Shown: positions 31,921 to 43,000, numbered from the stretch's first letter. The stretch is 64,000 bases of DNA from Nocardioides cavernae (GCF_016907475.1 NZ_JAFBCA010000001.1:3348001-3412000), one strand, 5' to 3'. Notes: generated from the letters alone by a model not told the origin. A program made the numbers and translations.

Positions 31921-34900
31921 ATGACCGCCCTCGACCGCTTCAGCGCACCCACGCGCGAGTGGTTCGAAGCGTCCTTCGCCAGCCCCACCCCGGCGCAGGA
32001 CGGCGCCTGGGACGCCATCGCCGCCGGCAAGAACGCGCTGGTCGTCGCGCCCACCGGCAGCGGCAAGACCCTCAGTGCCTTCCTCCACGCGATCGACCGG
32101 CTCCTCAGCACCGAGCGCCCCGACGACAAGACCCGCCGCACGCGCGTGCTCTACATCTCCCCGCTCAAGGCGCTCGGCGTCGACGTCGAGCGCAACCTCC
32201 GCGCCCCGCTGATCGGCATCCGCAACACCGCCGAGCGCCTCGAGACGGCCGTCCCCGACATCACCGTCGGCCTGCGCTCGGGCGACACCAGCCCCGCCGA
32301 GCGACGCAAGCTCGGCACGACGCCGCCCGACATCCTCATCACCACGCCCGAGTCGCTGTTCCTGATGCTGACCAGCCAGGCGCGCGAGACGCTCCGGGGC
32401 GTCGACACCGTCATCATCGACGAGGTCCACGCGGTCGCCGGCACCAAGCGCGGCGCCCACCTCGGCATCAGCCTGGAGCGCCTCGACCACCTGCTCGAGC
32501 GGCCGGCCCAGCGCATCGGGCTCAGCGCGACCGTCCGCCCCCTCGAGGAGGTCGCCCGCTTCCTCGGCGGCACCCAGCCCGTCGAGATCGTCTCCCCGCC
32601 CAGCACCAAGGAGTGGGACCTGCGCGTCGTCGTGCCCGTCGAGGACATGACCATGCCCGAGGAGTACGACGAGGAGTCCGGCGACCCCGGCCGATCGACG
32701 AGCATCTGGCCCCACGTGGAGGAGCACGTCGTCGACCTCGTCGAGCAGCACCGCTCCACGATCGTCTTCGCCAACTCGCGGCGCCTGGCCGAGCGGCTCA
32801 CCGCCCGCCTCAACGAGATCGCGGCCGAGCGGGCCGAGCGCGCCGAGGCGGAGACCGCTGGGGCGGGGCCGACGGGGGCCGCACCGGGCAAGCCGCCCGC
32901 CCAGGTGATGGCGCAGTCCGGCCAGAGCAGCGGCGCCGAGGCCGTCATCGCCAAGGCCCACCACGGCTCGGTCTCCAAGGAGCAGCGCGCCATCATCGAG
33001 GACGACCTCAAGCGCGGCCGCCTCCCCTGCGTCGTCGCGACCAGCAGCCTCGAGCTCGGCATCGACATGGGCTCGGTCGATCTCGTCATCCAGATCGAGT
33101 CGCCACCCAGCGTCGCCAGCGCGCTCCAGCGCGTCGGTCGCGCCGGCCACCAGGTCGGCGAGGTGAGCCGGGGGGTGCTGTTCCCCAAGCACCGCGGCGA
33201 CCTCGCGCAGACGGCCGTGTCGGTCGAGCGGATGCGCTCGGGTGCCATCGAGAAGATGGCGGTGCCGACCAACCCCCTCGACGTCCTGGCCCAGCAGGTC
33301 GTGGCGGCGCTCGCCATGGAGGAGTGGCAGGTCGACGAGCTGTTCTCCCTCGTCACCCGCGCCGCGTCCTACACCCAGCTCCCCCGCAGCGCCTACGACG
33401 CCACCCTCGACCTGCTCAGCGGGCGCTACCCGAGCGACGAGTTCGCCGAGCTGCGCCCGCGCATCGTCTGGGATCGCGTGACCGGCCAGCTCAGCGGGCG
33501 CCCCGGCGCCCAACGACTCGCCGTCACCAGCGGGGGCACCATCCCCGACCGGGGCCTCTTCGGCGTCTTCCTTGTCGGCGAGAAGGCCAGCCGCGTGGGC
33601 GAGCTCGACGAGGAGATGGTCTACGAGTCCCGGGTGGGCGACATCTTCGCGCTGGGCGCCACCAGCTGGCGGATCGAGGACATCACCCACGACCGGGTGC
33701 TCGTCACGCCTGCGCCGGGCATCCCGGGCCGCCTGCCGTTCTGGAAGGGCGACGCGCTCGGGCGACCCGCCGAGCTCGGAGCGGCCGTCGGTGCGTTCAC
33801 CCGCGAGCTCGCCGGCAAGCCCGCGGCCAAGGCGATCGACAGCGTCCGCGAGCGCGGCCTCGACGTCAACGCCGCGACCAACCTGGTCACCTACCTCGGC
33901 GAGCAGCGCGAGGCCACCCAGGTCGTCCCCAACGACACCCAGATCGTCGTCGAGCGGTTCCGTGACGAGCTGGGCGACTGGCGCCTCGTCGTCCACTCCC
34001 CCTACGGGACGCCGGTCCACGCCCCGTGGGCGCTCGCGATCAACGCCCGGCTGCGCGAGCGCTTCGACGTCGACGGGCAGGCCGTCGCCTCCGACGACGG
34101 CATCGTGATCCGCATCCCCGACACCGACGCCGAGCCGCCCACCGGCGAGGTCATCGTCTTCGAGCCCGAGGAGATCGAGCAGCTCGTCACCCAGGAGGTC
34201 GGCGGGTCGGCGTTGTTCGCCAGCCGCTTCCGCGAGTGCGCCGCCCGCGCCCTGCTGCTCCCCCGCCGCGACCCGGGCCGACGCAGCCCGCTGTGGCAGC
34301 AGCGCCAGCGCAGCGCCCAGCTCCTCGAGGTCGCGTCGCAGTATCCAGCCTTCCCGATCGTGCTCGAGGCGGTCCGCGAGTGCCTCCAGGACGTCTACGA
34401 CCTGCCGGCGCTCGTTGCCCTCCTCGGTCGTGTGCAGCGGCGCGAGGTCAACGTCCTCGACGTCGCCACGACCCAGCCCAGCCCGTTCGCCCGCAGCCTG
34501 CTCTTCGGCTACGTCGCCCAGTTCGTCTACGAGGGCGACTCCCCCATCGCCGAGCGCCGTGCCGCCGCGCTCTCCCTCGACCAGGGCCTGCTCGCCGAGC
34601 TGCTCGGCCGCGCCGAGCTCCGCGAGCTGCTCGACCCGGAGGTGCTGACCGAGGTCGAGGCCGAGCTTCAGTGGCTCGCCACCGACCGTCGCGCCCGCAA
34701 CGCCGAGGCCGTCGCCGACCTGCTGCGCCTCGTCGGCCCGCTGTCGGTGGAGGAGATCCGGGCGCGGTCGGTCGACGGCGCCGACGTGGAGGGCTGGCTC
34801 GCCTCGCTCGACCGTCGCGTCGCCCTGGTCCGGATGGCCGGTGACGACCGGTGGACCGCGATCGAGGACATCGGCCGCCTGCGCGACGGGCTCGGCGTAC

Positions 34901-36465
34901 CCGTCCCCGTCGGCACCCCCGACGCGTTCCTCCAGCTCCCCGAGGACCCGCTCGGCGACCTCGTGTCCCGCTACGCCCGCAGCCACGGACCCTTCACCAC
35001 CGCCGAGGTGGCCGCCCGGCTGGGCCTCGGCGAGGCCGTCGCCCGCCAGACCCTGCAGCGCCTCGCCCACCGTGGCCGGGTGCTCGACGGGGAGTTCCGT
35101 CCCGCGGGGTCCGGCACCGAGTGGTGCGACGCCGAGGTGCTGCGCAAGCTGCGTCGTCGGTCCCTCGCGCGCCTGCGGCAGGAGATCGAGCCGGTCAGCC
35201 ACGACGCGGTCGCCCGCTTCCTCCCCGCCTGGCAGCGCGTCGGCGCTTCCCTGCGTGGCGTCGACGGAGTGGTCGCCGCCATCGACCAGCTCGCCGGGTG
35301 CCCCGTGCCGGCGAGCGCCCTCGAGCCGCTGGTGCTCGCCGCCCGCGTGCGCGACTACGAGCCGTCGATGCTCGACGAGCTCACCGCGTCCGGCGAGGTC
35401 ATCTGGACCGGTCACGCCCCGCTGCCCGGCAGCGACGGCTGGGTCAGCCTCCACCTCGCCGACCAGGCCCACCTGACCCTGCCCGAGGTCGAGGGCGACG
35501 AGCCCGACGGCCTCCAGCGAGCCGTCCTCGACGCGCTCGACCCGGGCGGGGCGTGGTTCTTCCGCCAGCTCGCCGACCGCGTCGGGTCGACGTCCGACGC
35601 CGACCTCAGCAGCGCACTGTGGGAGCTGACCTGGAAGGGCCTGGTCACCAACGACACCCTGGCGCCGCTGCGCGCGCTCGTCCGCAGCGGCACACCGTCC
35701 CACCGCACCCGTCGTACGCCGCCGCGGCTCGGCCGCACGACCGGCGGGCGGATGCCCGTGCGCACGGGTCCCCCTGAGACGGCCGGCCGGTGGGCGCTGA
35801 TGCCCGACCGCGACGGCGACCCGACGCGACGCGCCCACGCCCGCGCCGAGCACCTCCTCGAGCGCCACGGCGTCGTCACCCGCGGCGCCGTCGTCAGCGA
35901 ACGGATCGCGGGAGGGTTCGCCGGGGTCTACAAGGTGCTCAGCGCCTTCGAGGACACCGGCCGCTGCCGCCGCGGCTACTTCATCGAGGGCCTCGGGGCG
36001 GCGCAGTTCGGCAGCGCCGGTGCGATCGACAGGCTGCGCACCTTCGCCGAGCCCGACAGCGCGAGGCCCGGCACCAAGCCGTCGGTCGTCGCGCTCGCCG
36101 CGACCGACCCCGCCAGCGTCTTCGGCGCCGCCCTCCCGTGGCCCGACGCGGGCGACCTCGAGCGCACCGGCCACCGGCCGGGACGCAAGGCGGGGGCGCT
36201 GGTCGTCCTGGTCGACGGGGCGCTCACCGTCTACGTCGAGCGCGGCGGCCGCACGCTACTCACCTGGAACGACGACCTCGATGTGCTCACGCCGGCGATG
36301 CAGGCGTTGGCCGACGCCGCCCGCCGTGGGGCGCTCGGCCGGCTCACCGTCGAGAAGGCCGACGGACAGGCGTTGATCGGCAGCGGCGGGGAGACACCCA
36401 TCAGGCTCGCGCTCACGGCGGCGGGCTTCCTGGCGACACCCAAGGGGTTGAGGCTGCGTGCCTGA
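31921..36465 (+). CDS. lhr: ATP-dependent DNA helicase Lhr
   Basis: 1514 residues, the usual length of bacterial Lhr. Helicase motifs: Q-motif region SPTPAQDGAWDAI, Walker A APTGSGKT (43-50), motif II DEVH in VIIDEVHAVAGTKRGAH, motif III LSATVRPLEEV, motif VI QRVGRAGHQVGEVSRG. C-terminal to the two RecA domains are a winged helix and the long Lhr extension to the end (GRLTVEKADGQALIGS). Lhr is a 3'-5' helicase involved in DNA repair. The next gene, a Nei-type glycosylase, overlaps by 8 bp and is the standard partner. ATG 31921 starts the conserved sequence. Confidence 0.96.
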   Translation: MTALDRFSAPTREWFEASFASPTPAQDGAWDAIAAGKNALVVAPTGSGKTLSAFLHAIDRLLSTERPDDKTRRTRVLYISPLKALGVDVERNLRAPLIGIRNTAERLETAVPDITVGLRSGDTSPAERRKLGTTPPDILITTPESLFLMLTSQARETLRGVDTVIIDEVHAVAGTKRGAHLGISLERLDHLLERPAQRIGLSATVRPLEEVARFLGGTQPVEIVSPPSTKEWDLRVVVPVEDMTMPEEYDEESGDPGRSTSIWPHVEEHVVDLVEQHRSTIVFANSRRLAERLTARLNEIAAERAERAEAETAGAGPTGAAPGKPPAQVMAQSGQSSGAEAVIAKAHHGSVSKEQRAIIEDDLKRGRLPCVVATSSLELGIDMGSVDLVIQIESPPSVASALQRVGRAGHQVGEVSRGVLFPKHRGDLAQTAVSVERMRSGAIEKMAVPTNPLDVLAQQVVAALAMEEWQVDELFSLVTRAASYTQLPRSAYDATLDLLSGRYPSDEFAELRPRIVWDRVTGQLSGRPGAQRLAVTSGGTIPDRGLFGVFLVGEKASRVGELDEEMVYESRVGDIFALGATSWRIEDITHDRVLVTPAPGIPGRLPFWKGDALGRPAELGAAVGAFTRELAGKPAAKAIDSVRERGLDVNAATNLVTYLGEQREATQVVPNDTQIVVERFRDELGDWRLVVHSPYGTPVHAPWALAINARLRERFDVDGQAVASDDGIVIRIPDTDAEPPTGEVIVFEPEEIEQLVTQEVGGSALFASRFRECAARALLLPRRDPGRRSPLWQQRQRSAQLLEVASQYPAFPIVLEAVRECLQDVYDLPALVALLGRVQRREVNVLDVATTQPSPFARSLLFGYVAQFVYEGDSPIAERRAAALSLDQGLLAELLGRAELRELLDPEVLTEVEAELQWLATDRRARNAEAVADLLRLVGPLSVEEIRARSVDGADVEGWLASLDRRVALVRMAGDDRWTAIEDIGRLRDGLGVPVPVGTPDAFLQLPEDPLGDLVSRYARSHGPFTTAEVAARLGLGEAVARQTLQRLAHRGRVLDGEFRPAGSGTEWCDAEVLRKLRRRSLARLRQEIEPVSHDAVARFLPAWQRVGASLRGVDGVVAAIDQLAGCPVPASALEPLVLAARVRDYEPSMLDELTASGEVIWTGHAPLPGSDGWVSLHLADQAHLTLPEVEGDEPDGLQRAVLDALDPGGAWFFRQLADRVGSTSDADLSSALWELTWKGLVTNDTLAPLRALVRSGTPSHRTRRTPPRLGRTTGGRMPVRTGPPETAGRWALMPDRDGDPTRRAHARAEHLLERHGVVTRGAVVSERIAGGFAGVYKVLSAFEDTGRCRRGYFIEGLGAAQFGSAGAIDRLRTFAEPDSARPGTKPSVVALAATDPASVFGAALPWPDAGDLERTGHRPGRKAGALVVLVDGALTVYVERGGRTLLTWNDDLDVLTPAMQALADAARRGALGRLTVEKADGQALIGSGGETPIRLALTAAGFLATPKGLRLRA

Positions 36466-37249
36466 GGGAGACACCGTCTACCGCGCGGCAGCCAAGCTCG
36501 ACCGCGCCCTCACTGGTCACCGCCTGACCCTCTCCGACTTCCGCGTGCCCGCCTTCGCCACCGTCGACCTCCGCGAGGGCACTGTCATCCGCACGCTGTC
36601 CCGCGGCAAGCACCTCCTCACCCGCGTCGACCACCACCGCGCCTGGACGATCCACACCCACCTCAAGATGGAGGGCTCGTGGCACGTCTACCCCGACGGC
36701 GAGCGGTGGCGGCGCCCCGACACCCAGGTACGACTCGTGCTCGGCATCGACGGGCGCAAGGCCGTCGGGTTCCAGCTCGGCATCGTCGAGCTCGTGCCAC
36801 GGGAGCAGGAGGCCGACCTGGTGGCCCACCTCGGTCCCGACCTGCTCGGCCCCGACTGGGACGAGGAGCGCGCCCTCGCCAACCTCCGCGACGAGCCGGC
36901 CCGGCCGATCGGACAGGCGTTGCTCGACCAGCGCAACCTCGCCGGCATCGGCAACATGTACATGGCCGAGCTGTGCTTCACCATGGGCGTCCACCCGGCC
37001 AGCGCCGTCGCCACCGTCGACCAGCTCCCCCGGCTCGTGCGGCGCGGGAAGCAGATGCTCGAGGTCAACAAGGAGCGGGCGATCCAGACGACGACCGGCG
37101 ACCTCCGCGAGCGCGAGCGGATGTGGGTCTACCGTCGCGACAGCTCTCCGTGCCGCCGGTGCCGCACACCGATCGCGGTCACGATGCTCGGCGAGCTCGG
37201 TCGCGAGCGCGCGGCCTACTGGTGTCCCAGCTGCCAGCCCGAGCGCTAG
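36458..37249 (+). CDS. nei2: Fpg/Nei-family DNA glycosylase (Nei2-like)
   Basis: 263 residues. The N-terminal MPEGDTVYRAAAKL provides the catalytic Pro 2 and Glu 3; ALLDQRNLAGIGNMYMAEL is the H2TH region; the C-terminal zinc finger is CRRCRTPIAV, then CPSC. The enzyme removes oxidised pyrimidines and nicks the abasic site. GTG 36458 lies inside the lhr end, so the two are translationally coupled, as is usual in actinobacteria. Confidence 0.94.
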   Translation: MPEGDTVYRAAAKLDRALTGHRLTLSDFRVPAFATVDLREGTVIRTLSRGKHLLTRVDHHRAWTIHTHLKMEGSWHVYPDGERWRRPDTQVRLVLGIDGRKAVGFQLGIVELVPREQEADLVAHLGPDLLGPDWDEERALANLRDEPARPIGQALLDQRNLAGIGNMYMAELCFTMGVHPASAVATVDQLPRLVRRGKQMLEVNKERAIQTTTGDLRERERMWVYRRDSSPCRRCRTPIAVTMLGELGRERAAYWCPSCQPER

Positions 37250-37268
37250 GCCCGATCCGCCGGTCGGG

Positions 37269-37580
37269 TCAGGCGGCGGAGGCGACCACGTCGCCGGCCG
37301 GGCGGCCGACGCCGATCGGGGTGCGCACGACCACGCTCATGGCGGCCTCCTCGATCGACACCGCGTCGGCGACGTCGCGCAGCACGTCGGACAGCGGCAG
37401 GTCCATCGCCTGGCACAGGGACGCCAGGAGCTCGGAGGACGCTTCCTTCTGGCCGCGCTCGATCTCGGAGATGTAGCCCAGGCTCACCCGGGCCTCCGCA
37501 GAGAGCTCCCGCAGGGTCATCCCACGCTGCATCCGGGCACTGCGCAGCACGTCACCGAGCAGTCGTCGGAAGAGCACCAT
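37269..37580 (-). CDS. clgR: XRE-family regulator ClgR
   Basis: 103 residues. The HTH domain (residues 4-65) is RRLLGDVLRSARMQRGMTLR, ELSAEARVSLGYISEIERGQ, KEASSELLASLCQAMDLPLS, which matches ClgR. ClgR activates clp protease and stress genes in actinobacteria. The C-terminus AGDVVASAA ends in Ala-Ala, a possible Clp degron as known for ClgR (VVASAA). Downstream of cinA by 123 bp on the same strand. It converges on nei2, with a 5-bp stem (CCCGA/TCGGG) in between. Confidence 0.9.
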   Translation of the reverse strand: MVLFRRLLGDVLRSARMQRGMTLRELSAEARVSLGYISEIERGQKEASSELLASLCQAMDLPLSDVLRDVADAVSIEEAAMSVVVRTPIGVGRPAGDVVASAA

Positions 37581-37702
37581 GCGCGAGTCCTTACTCTCTG
37601 GGATGTCCGGATGAGGGAAGTCTCTGCCCCCAACGCTACCCGAGGCCTCCTTCTTCCCGCGGGGTTACCTCGGTTTGAGCACGACAGCCCGTCCCCACGG
37701 GC

Positions 37703-38191
37703 TCAGTCCCGCAGCTCGTGGGCGAGGATCTCGAGCACCGCGACGCAGGATGCCTGCCGGATCGCTGCCCGGTCGCCACCGAGCGCCAGCAGCCGGGCCG
37801 TCGCCCCGGAAGGTCCGGCGATCGCGACCCACACCGTCCCGACCGCGCGACCTTCCTGCTCGTCGGGTCCGGCGACGCCGGTGGTGGCCAGGCCCCACAT
37901 CGCGTCGAGTCGGTCACGTACGCCGCGGGCCATCGCGAGGGCGCACTGCTCCGAGACCACGCCGTGCTCCTGCACCACCTCGGGTGGCACGCCGAGCAGC
38001 GACACCTTCACGCGGGTGGCGTACGACACCACGCCGCCGACGAAGCTCCGCGAGGCGCCGGGCACGTCGGTGATCCGGGCCGCCAGCAGGCCGCCGGTCA
38101 GGGACTCGGCCGTCGCGAGCGTCTGGCCGCGACCGGCCAGGGTCTCGAGGACGCGCGCGGCCACGCTGCCGTCCGGCTCGGCTGACCACAT
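37703..38191 (-). CDS. cinA: CinA C-terminal domain protein (nicotinamide-nucleotide amidase)
   Basis: 162 residues: only the amidohydrolase domain, without the MoaB-like half. Signature segments: TLATAESLTGGLLAARITD, SRSFVGGVVSYATRVK, GVVSEQCALAMARGVRDRL, GLATTGVAGPDEQEGRAVG and TVWVAIAGP. The enzyme deamidates NMN to recover NAD. ATG 38191 starts 7 nt after TAGTGT (minus strand), which looks like a leaderless start. In many actinobacteria cinA follows pgsA directly; here two unrelated genes lie between. Divergent from GH15 with 18 bp. Confidence 0.93.
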   Translation of the reverse strand: MWSAEPDGSVAARVLETLAGRGQTLATAESLTGGLLAARITDVPGASRSFVGGVVSYATRVKVSLLGVPPEVVQEHGVVSEQCALAMARGVRDRLDAMWGLATTGVAGPDEQEGRAVGTVWVAIAGPSGATARLLALGGDRAAIRQASCVAVLEILAHELRD

Positions 38192-38209
38192 GTCGGCGAC
38201 ACTAGCCGC

Positions 38210-39976
38210 ATGGCACTCCCCATCGAGGACTACGCACTGATCGGTGACCGGGGCACGGCCGCCCTGGTCGGCAAGGACGGGTCGATCGACTGGCTGTGCC
38301 TTCCGCGTTTCGACTCCCCCGCCTGCTTCGCCGCGCTGCTCGGCACCGAGGAGAACGGCCGCTGGCTGCTCGCCCCTGCCGACGAGGTGGTCGCCACGTC
38401 GCGGCAGTACCTCGACGGGACTGCGTGCCTCGAGACCACCTTCACGGTCGACGACGGAGAAGTGGTGCTGCTCGACGTCATGCCGGTCGGCGACGACCGC
38501 GCCGACGTCGTACGCCGCCTCACCTGCACGCGCGGCACGGTGCGGATCCGGCACGACTGGGTGGTGCGCACCGACTACGGTCGCGTGCGGCCGTGGGTGA
38601 GCCGGGAGCAGGCGCACGGCAACGAGGTGGTCGTGGCTGTCGCCGGACCGGACAAGCTCGTGCTGCGCGGGCCGCACCTCCCCCACGGCCACGCCGGCCA
38701 CCACAGCGACGAGTTCGAGATGACCGCCGGCGACGAGGTCACCTTCTCCACGACCTGGGTGCGCTCGTGGCGCGACATCCCCCGGCCGCTCGGCTTCGAC
38801 GAGAGGATCGACGCCACGACCGCGCGCCAGCGCGAGTGGTCGGCCCGCTCGCCGGAGGACGTGCCGCACGCCGACATGGTGCGACGCAGCCTGCTCACCC
38901 TCCTGCTGATGACGCACGCCGAGACCGGCGGCATCGTCGCGGCGCCGACCACGTCGCTGCCGGAGGACTTCGGTGGCGAGCGCAACTGGGACTACCGCTT
39001 CTGCTGGCTGCGCGACGCAGCCCTGACGCTCGAGTCGCTGCTCGGCGCCGGCTACGCGCAGGAAGCGCTGCACTGGCGCAGCTGGCTGCTGCGGGCCGTC
39101 GCCGGCGACCCCGCCGACCTGCAGATCATGTACACCGTCGACGGTGGCCGCCAGCTGCCCGAGCGCGAGGTGCCGCACCTGCCCGGCTATGCCGACAGCC
39201 GCCCGGTGCGGATCGGCAACGGCGCGGTGTCACAGCGCCAGAACGACGTGCTGGGCGAGGTGATGATCGCGCTCGAGCTCGCCCGGGAGTCCGGCCTCGA
39301 GGAGACGCACAACTCCTGGTCCCTGCAGCGCGCACTGGTCGACGAGCTCGCCGAGCACTGGGACGAGCCCGACAACGGGCTGTGGGAGATCCGCGGGCCG
39401 CAGCGACACTTCACCCACTCCCGGATGATGGTGTGGGTGGCCTTCGACCGCGCCGTGAAGGCGGTCGAGCGCCACGGGCTCGACGGTCCGCTCGAGAGGT
39501 GGCGCGACCTGCGCGACCGGGTGCGCGAGGAGATCCTGGACAAGGGCTTCGACCACGAGCGCGGCACCTTCACGCAGCACTACGACACGACCGCTGTCGA
39601 CGCCTCGCTGCTGACCATCCCGCTGGTCGGGTTCCTGCCCGGCGACGACCCGCGCGTGTTGGGCACGATCGACGCCGTGATCGCCGACCTCGACGTCGGC
39701 GGCCTGCTGCTGCGCTACCGCACCGAGACGGGGGTCGACGGGATCTCGGGCGACGAGCACCCCTTCCTGGCCTGCTCCTTCTGGCTCGTGTCCGCCCTCG
39801 CGAAGGCCGGGCGGCGTGACCAGGCGACGGAGCTGATGGACCGCCTCTGCGGCCTGGCCAACGACGTCGGCCTGCTGTCGGAGGAGTACGACGCCGGGCA
39901 CGGCCGGATGGCGGGGAACTTCCCGCAGGCGTTCAGCCACCTCGCGCTCGTGCAAGCGGCCCTCGCCCTGCGCTGA
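38210..39976 (+). CDS. Glycoside hydrolase family 15 (glucoamylase/trehalase-like)
   Basis: 588 residues. MALPIEDYALIGDRGTAALV and DGSIDWLCLPRFDSPACFAA are the standard N-terminal beta-sandwich of bacterial GH15. The (alpha/alpha)6 domain starts near FGGERNWDYRFCWLRDAA and ends LALVQAALALR. The catalytic-base region is in RQLPEREVPHLPGYADSRPV and ECRL-type substitutions are not seen. Mycobacterial relatives hydrolyse trehalose. The ATG is 18 bp from cinA's. No signal peptide, so cytosolic. It breaks the common pgsA-cinA order. Confidence 0.92.
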   Translation: MALPIEDYALIGDRGTAALVGKDGSIDWLCLPRFDSPACFAALLGTEENGRWLLAPADEVVATSRQYLDGTACLETTFTVDDGEVVLLDVMPVGDDRADVVRRLTCTRGTVRIRHDWVVRTDYGRVRPWVSREQAHGNEVVVAVAGPDKLVLRGPHLPHGHAGHHSDEFEMTAGDEVTFSTTWVRSWRDIPRPLGFDERIDATTARQREWSARSPEDVPHADMVRRSLLTLLLMTHAETGGIVAAPTTSLPEDFGGERNWDYRFCWLRDAALTLESLLGAGYAQEALHWRSWLLRAVAGDPADLQIMYTVDGGRQLPEREVPHLPGYADSRPVRIGNGAVSQRQNDVLGEVMIALELARESGLEETHNSWSLQRALVDELAEHWDEPDNGLWEIRGPQRHFTHSRMMVWVAFDRAVKAVERHGLDGPLERWRDLRDRVREEILDKGFDHERGTFTQHYDTTAVDASLLTIPLVGFLPGDDPRVLGTIDAVIADLDVGGLLLRYRTETGVDGISGDEHPFLACSFWLVSALAKAGRRDQATELMDRLCGLANDVGLLSEEYDAGHGRMAGNFPQAFSHLALVQAALALR

Positions 39977-39981
39977 CACGT

Positions 39982-40021
39982 AAAGCGGCCCCCGCCCTGC
40001 AGTGCAGGACGGGGGCCGTTT
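39982..40021. terminator. Strong bidirectional terminator
   Basis: A 19-nt arm pair (AAAGCGGCCCCCGCCCTGCA / TGCAGGACGGGGGCCGTTT) with two mismatches, between the convergent GH15 gene and the nuclease/nucleotidase gene. The A and T ends give U tracts in both directions. Confidence 0.8.
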
Positions 40022-40036
40022 GCCACGGGCCGAGGG

Positions 40037-43000
40037 TCAGCGCTTGATCTTCAGCTTCACCACCGTCTTGTCGCGCTTGACGGCGTCGTCACCGAGGTAA
40101 CGCACGACCAGCTTCTTGGTGCCAGCCCGGTTGAAGGCGGGCAGCTTCACGATCGCCACACCGTTCTTCACCTTGAACCGCCAGACCTTGTCGCTGCCCT
40201 TGCGGCGGACCTTGATCCAGCCCGTGGCGGTCTCGTCGCCGGCCTTCACTTTGACCTTGAAGCGGACCTTCTCGCCCACCTGGCCCTTGGCGTCGACCAC
40301 CTTGAGCTTCGGCTCCACCTTCTCCGGCTCCGGGGTCGGAGTGGTCGGCGGCGTGGTCGGCGGCGTGGTCGGCGGCGTGGTCGGCGGCGTGGTCGGCGGC
40401 GTGGTCTCGACCCTGACCTGCACCGGCACGGCAATGCTGGTGCCGGTCGTCGCGCCCGTGATGACCACGTCGTAGGTGCCTCCAGCCTCGAGCGCAGGGA
40501 CCGCGAAGGTCACCGCGGCCTTGCCGGCCTCGTCGTTGCTGTTGCCGTCGCCGGCGGGGTTCGCCGTGTTGTCGACAGCGAACTCGCCGACCGACGTGCC
40601 GTCGAACGACACCTCGACCTTCGCGTCCTGCAGGTCACCGGCGCCCGTCATCGCGAGCGACGACAGGTTCATCACCACCGAGTCGCCGACGGCGTACTCG
40701 TCGGCCACACCGGAGACACCGACCGCGCGCTGGGCGTAGTCGACCTCGAGCGGGTCGGCGTCGGGGGCGAACTCAGCCATGTAGTCGACCATGGCCTGCA
40801 GGTCCACCTTGCCGCTGTCGCGCTTGTTAGTCGCCTCGGCGAACGCGAAGAAGTTGTCACCGGTGCCGGAGGCGAGGAACGCGTTGGCCGCCACCTTGTA
40901 GGTGCCGGTGGCAACGAGCTCGACCCCGTCGAGCCTCATCCCCGTGATCCGATCGCCCTCGGGACGGGTCGGGTCGTAGGTGTACTCGAACCCGTCCGAG
41001 AGACCCAGCTTCAGGAACGGTCGGGCCGGGATGGTCCCGTTGGCGTTGCGCTGCCACTGCTGCTCGAGCACCTTCTTGATCGACGCACCGGTGAGGTCCA
41101 TCGTCACGAGGGTGTTGGCGAACGGCTGCACGTCGGCGGCGTTCTTGTACGTCAGCGTGCGCGGGTAGTCAGTACCCGTGCCGAGCATGTCGGCGCGGAG
41201 ACCGCCCGGGTTCATGAACGCGATCTCCGCGTCCGTCGCCCATCTCTGCACCTCAGCGACCTTGTTGCCCAGGGTGGACTCGCCGCCCCGGTTCTCGGCA
41301 CCGCCGACGAACTTGGCCCGCGAGAACCCGGCCTCGATCTTGCCCAACGGCTGGGCACCCAGGACGGCCGCCTGGCTGTTGGCCGCGGTGACGATGGCTT
41401 GCGTGGCAGCGTCACCCGTGGCCGGGAACTGCGCCGTGGTGACGATCTCCTGGGTCTTCGCCTGGACCTCGCCGGTGGCGTTGTCGACCGTGAAGACCAG
41501 CTTGTTGAGGTTCTCTCCGTACTGGCCGGCCGAGACGACGGGGCGCTCGGTCACCGCCCGGCCCTCGGTCGCCCATGCGGGGACCGGCACCGAGTGGTTG
41601 TAGGCCAGGTGGGTGTGGCCGGAGATGATCGCGTCCACGTCAGCGTTCACGCCGTTGACGATCTTGCCGAACGCGGAGCTCGGGTTGGTCGCGGAGGCCA
41701 GCGACGTGGTCGTCGCGCCCTCGTGCACGAGCAGGACGACGACGTCCGCTCCTTCGTCCTTCAGGTCCTCGGCCGCCGCGTTCGTGGCGCCGACGATGTC
41801 GGTCACCTCGATGTCGGCGATTCCGTCGCCCCCGACCAGCGAGGGGAGGTCCTCGGTGACCGCGCCGACGAAACCGACCTGGACGTCACCGAAGTCGCGG
41901 ATCCAGGTGCCCTCGAGGGCGTCGGAGCCGTCGTCCTTGAACTTGACGTTGGCACCTAGGTACTGCCACTCGGCGCCGCCCTCGGGGTTCGTGGTGGCGT
42001 CGTAGGGAGCCATGATGCGGTCGACCAGGTCGTCGTAGCCGGCGTCGAACTCGTGGTTGCCCACTGCCGACACCTCCAGACCGGCCTCGTTCATCACGTC
42101 GATGGTCGGCTTGTCGTGCTGGATGAACGACTCGAACGTCGTCGCACCGACCAGGTCACCCGCAGCCGCGAAGACGGTGTCGGGGTTGGCCTTGCGGGCA
42201 GCCTTCACCGCTGCCGCGAGACGCGGACCAGCAGCCAGACGACCGTGGTAGTCGTTGGTGCCGATGATCTGCACCTTGGTGATCGGGTCGTCCTTCTTCA
42301 GACCAAGGACGACCGGGTCGTGGTCGGAGGAGCGGTACGGGCCCTCGGCGTGGAAGTCGGTCCCGTGGTAGTTCCAGCGGCTGTACTCAAGCGCCAGGGA
42401 CTCGCCCGAGTTGATGTTCCAGATGTCGGTGCCGGTCGAGCGCTCGAGCGCCTCGTCGTTCACCAGGATGTGGTCCAGCGAGCCCGAGAGGCCGGAGAAC
42501 GAGTAGGAGTACTCGCCGTTGCCGAAGTGCTGCTCCACATTGGTGTACTTCGCGTCGTACAGGACCTTCAGCGGGTCCTCCATGGCGTAGGAGTTGAAGT
42601 CGCCACCGAGGACGACGGACTCCACGCCCGTCTCGGTCTGCAGCCCCGCGACCCAGTCGCGCAGCGCAGTCGCCTGCAGCACGCGGGAGCCGTTGGACGC
42701 GCCCTGGCCGTCGCCTGAGTCGCCGTCGCCCGGGTTGGGACCGGCCGAACCCTTGGACTTGAAGTGGTTGATGACGAAGAGGAACGGGTCGCCGCCCGAC
42801 TTCGCCTCGAACACCTGGCCCAGCGGCTCACGCGCGTTGTCGAACGCCTCACCGGCGTCGCTCAGGGTGCCGAGCGCACGGGACTCACCCACACGGTCGA
42901 CGCTGGCGGGCTTGTAGATGATCGCGTTGGTGATCACGTCCATGCCGCTGGCCGGGAGCTCGGACGAGGACGGGTTGGCCGCCCAGGTGCCGGCACCGGC

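Noticed and set aside
31762..36174. A 1470-codon minus-strand open frame opposite lhr
   Set aside because: It is fully covered by the conserved Lhr frame on the plus strand. The product is low-complexity Arg/Gly/Asp/Val-rich, with no motif, as expected for a frame kept open by high third-position GC.
40341..40406. Regular 12-bp repeats that could be taken for a CRISPR array or origin iterons
   Set aside because: They are in frame within a coding gene, encode Thr-Pro linkers, and have no spacers.
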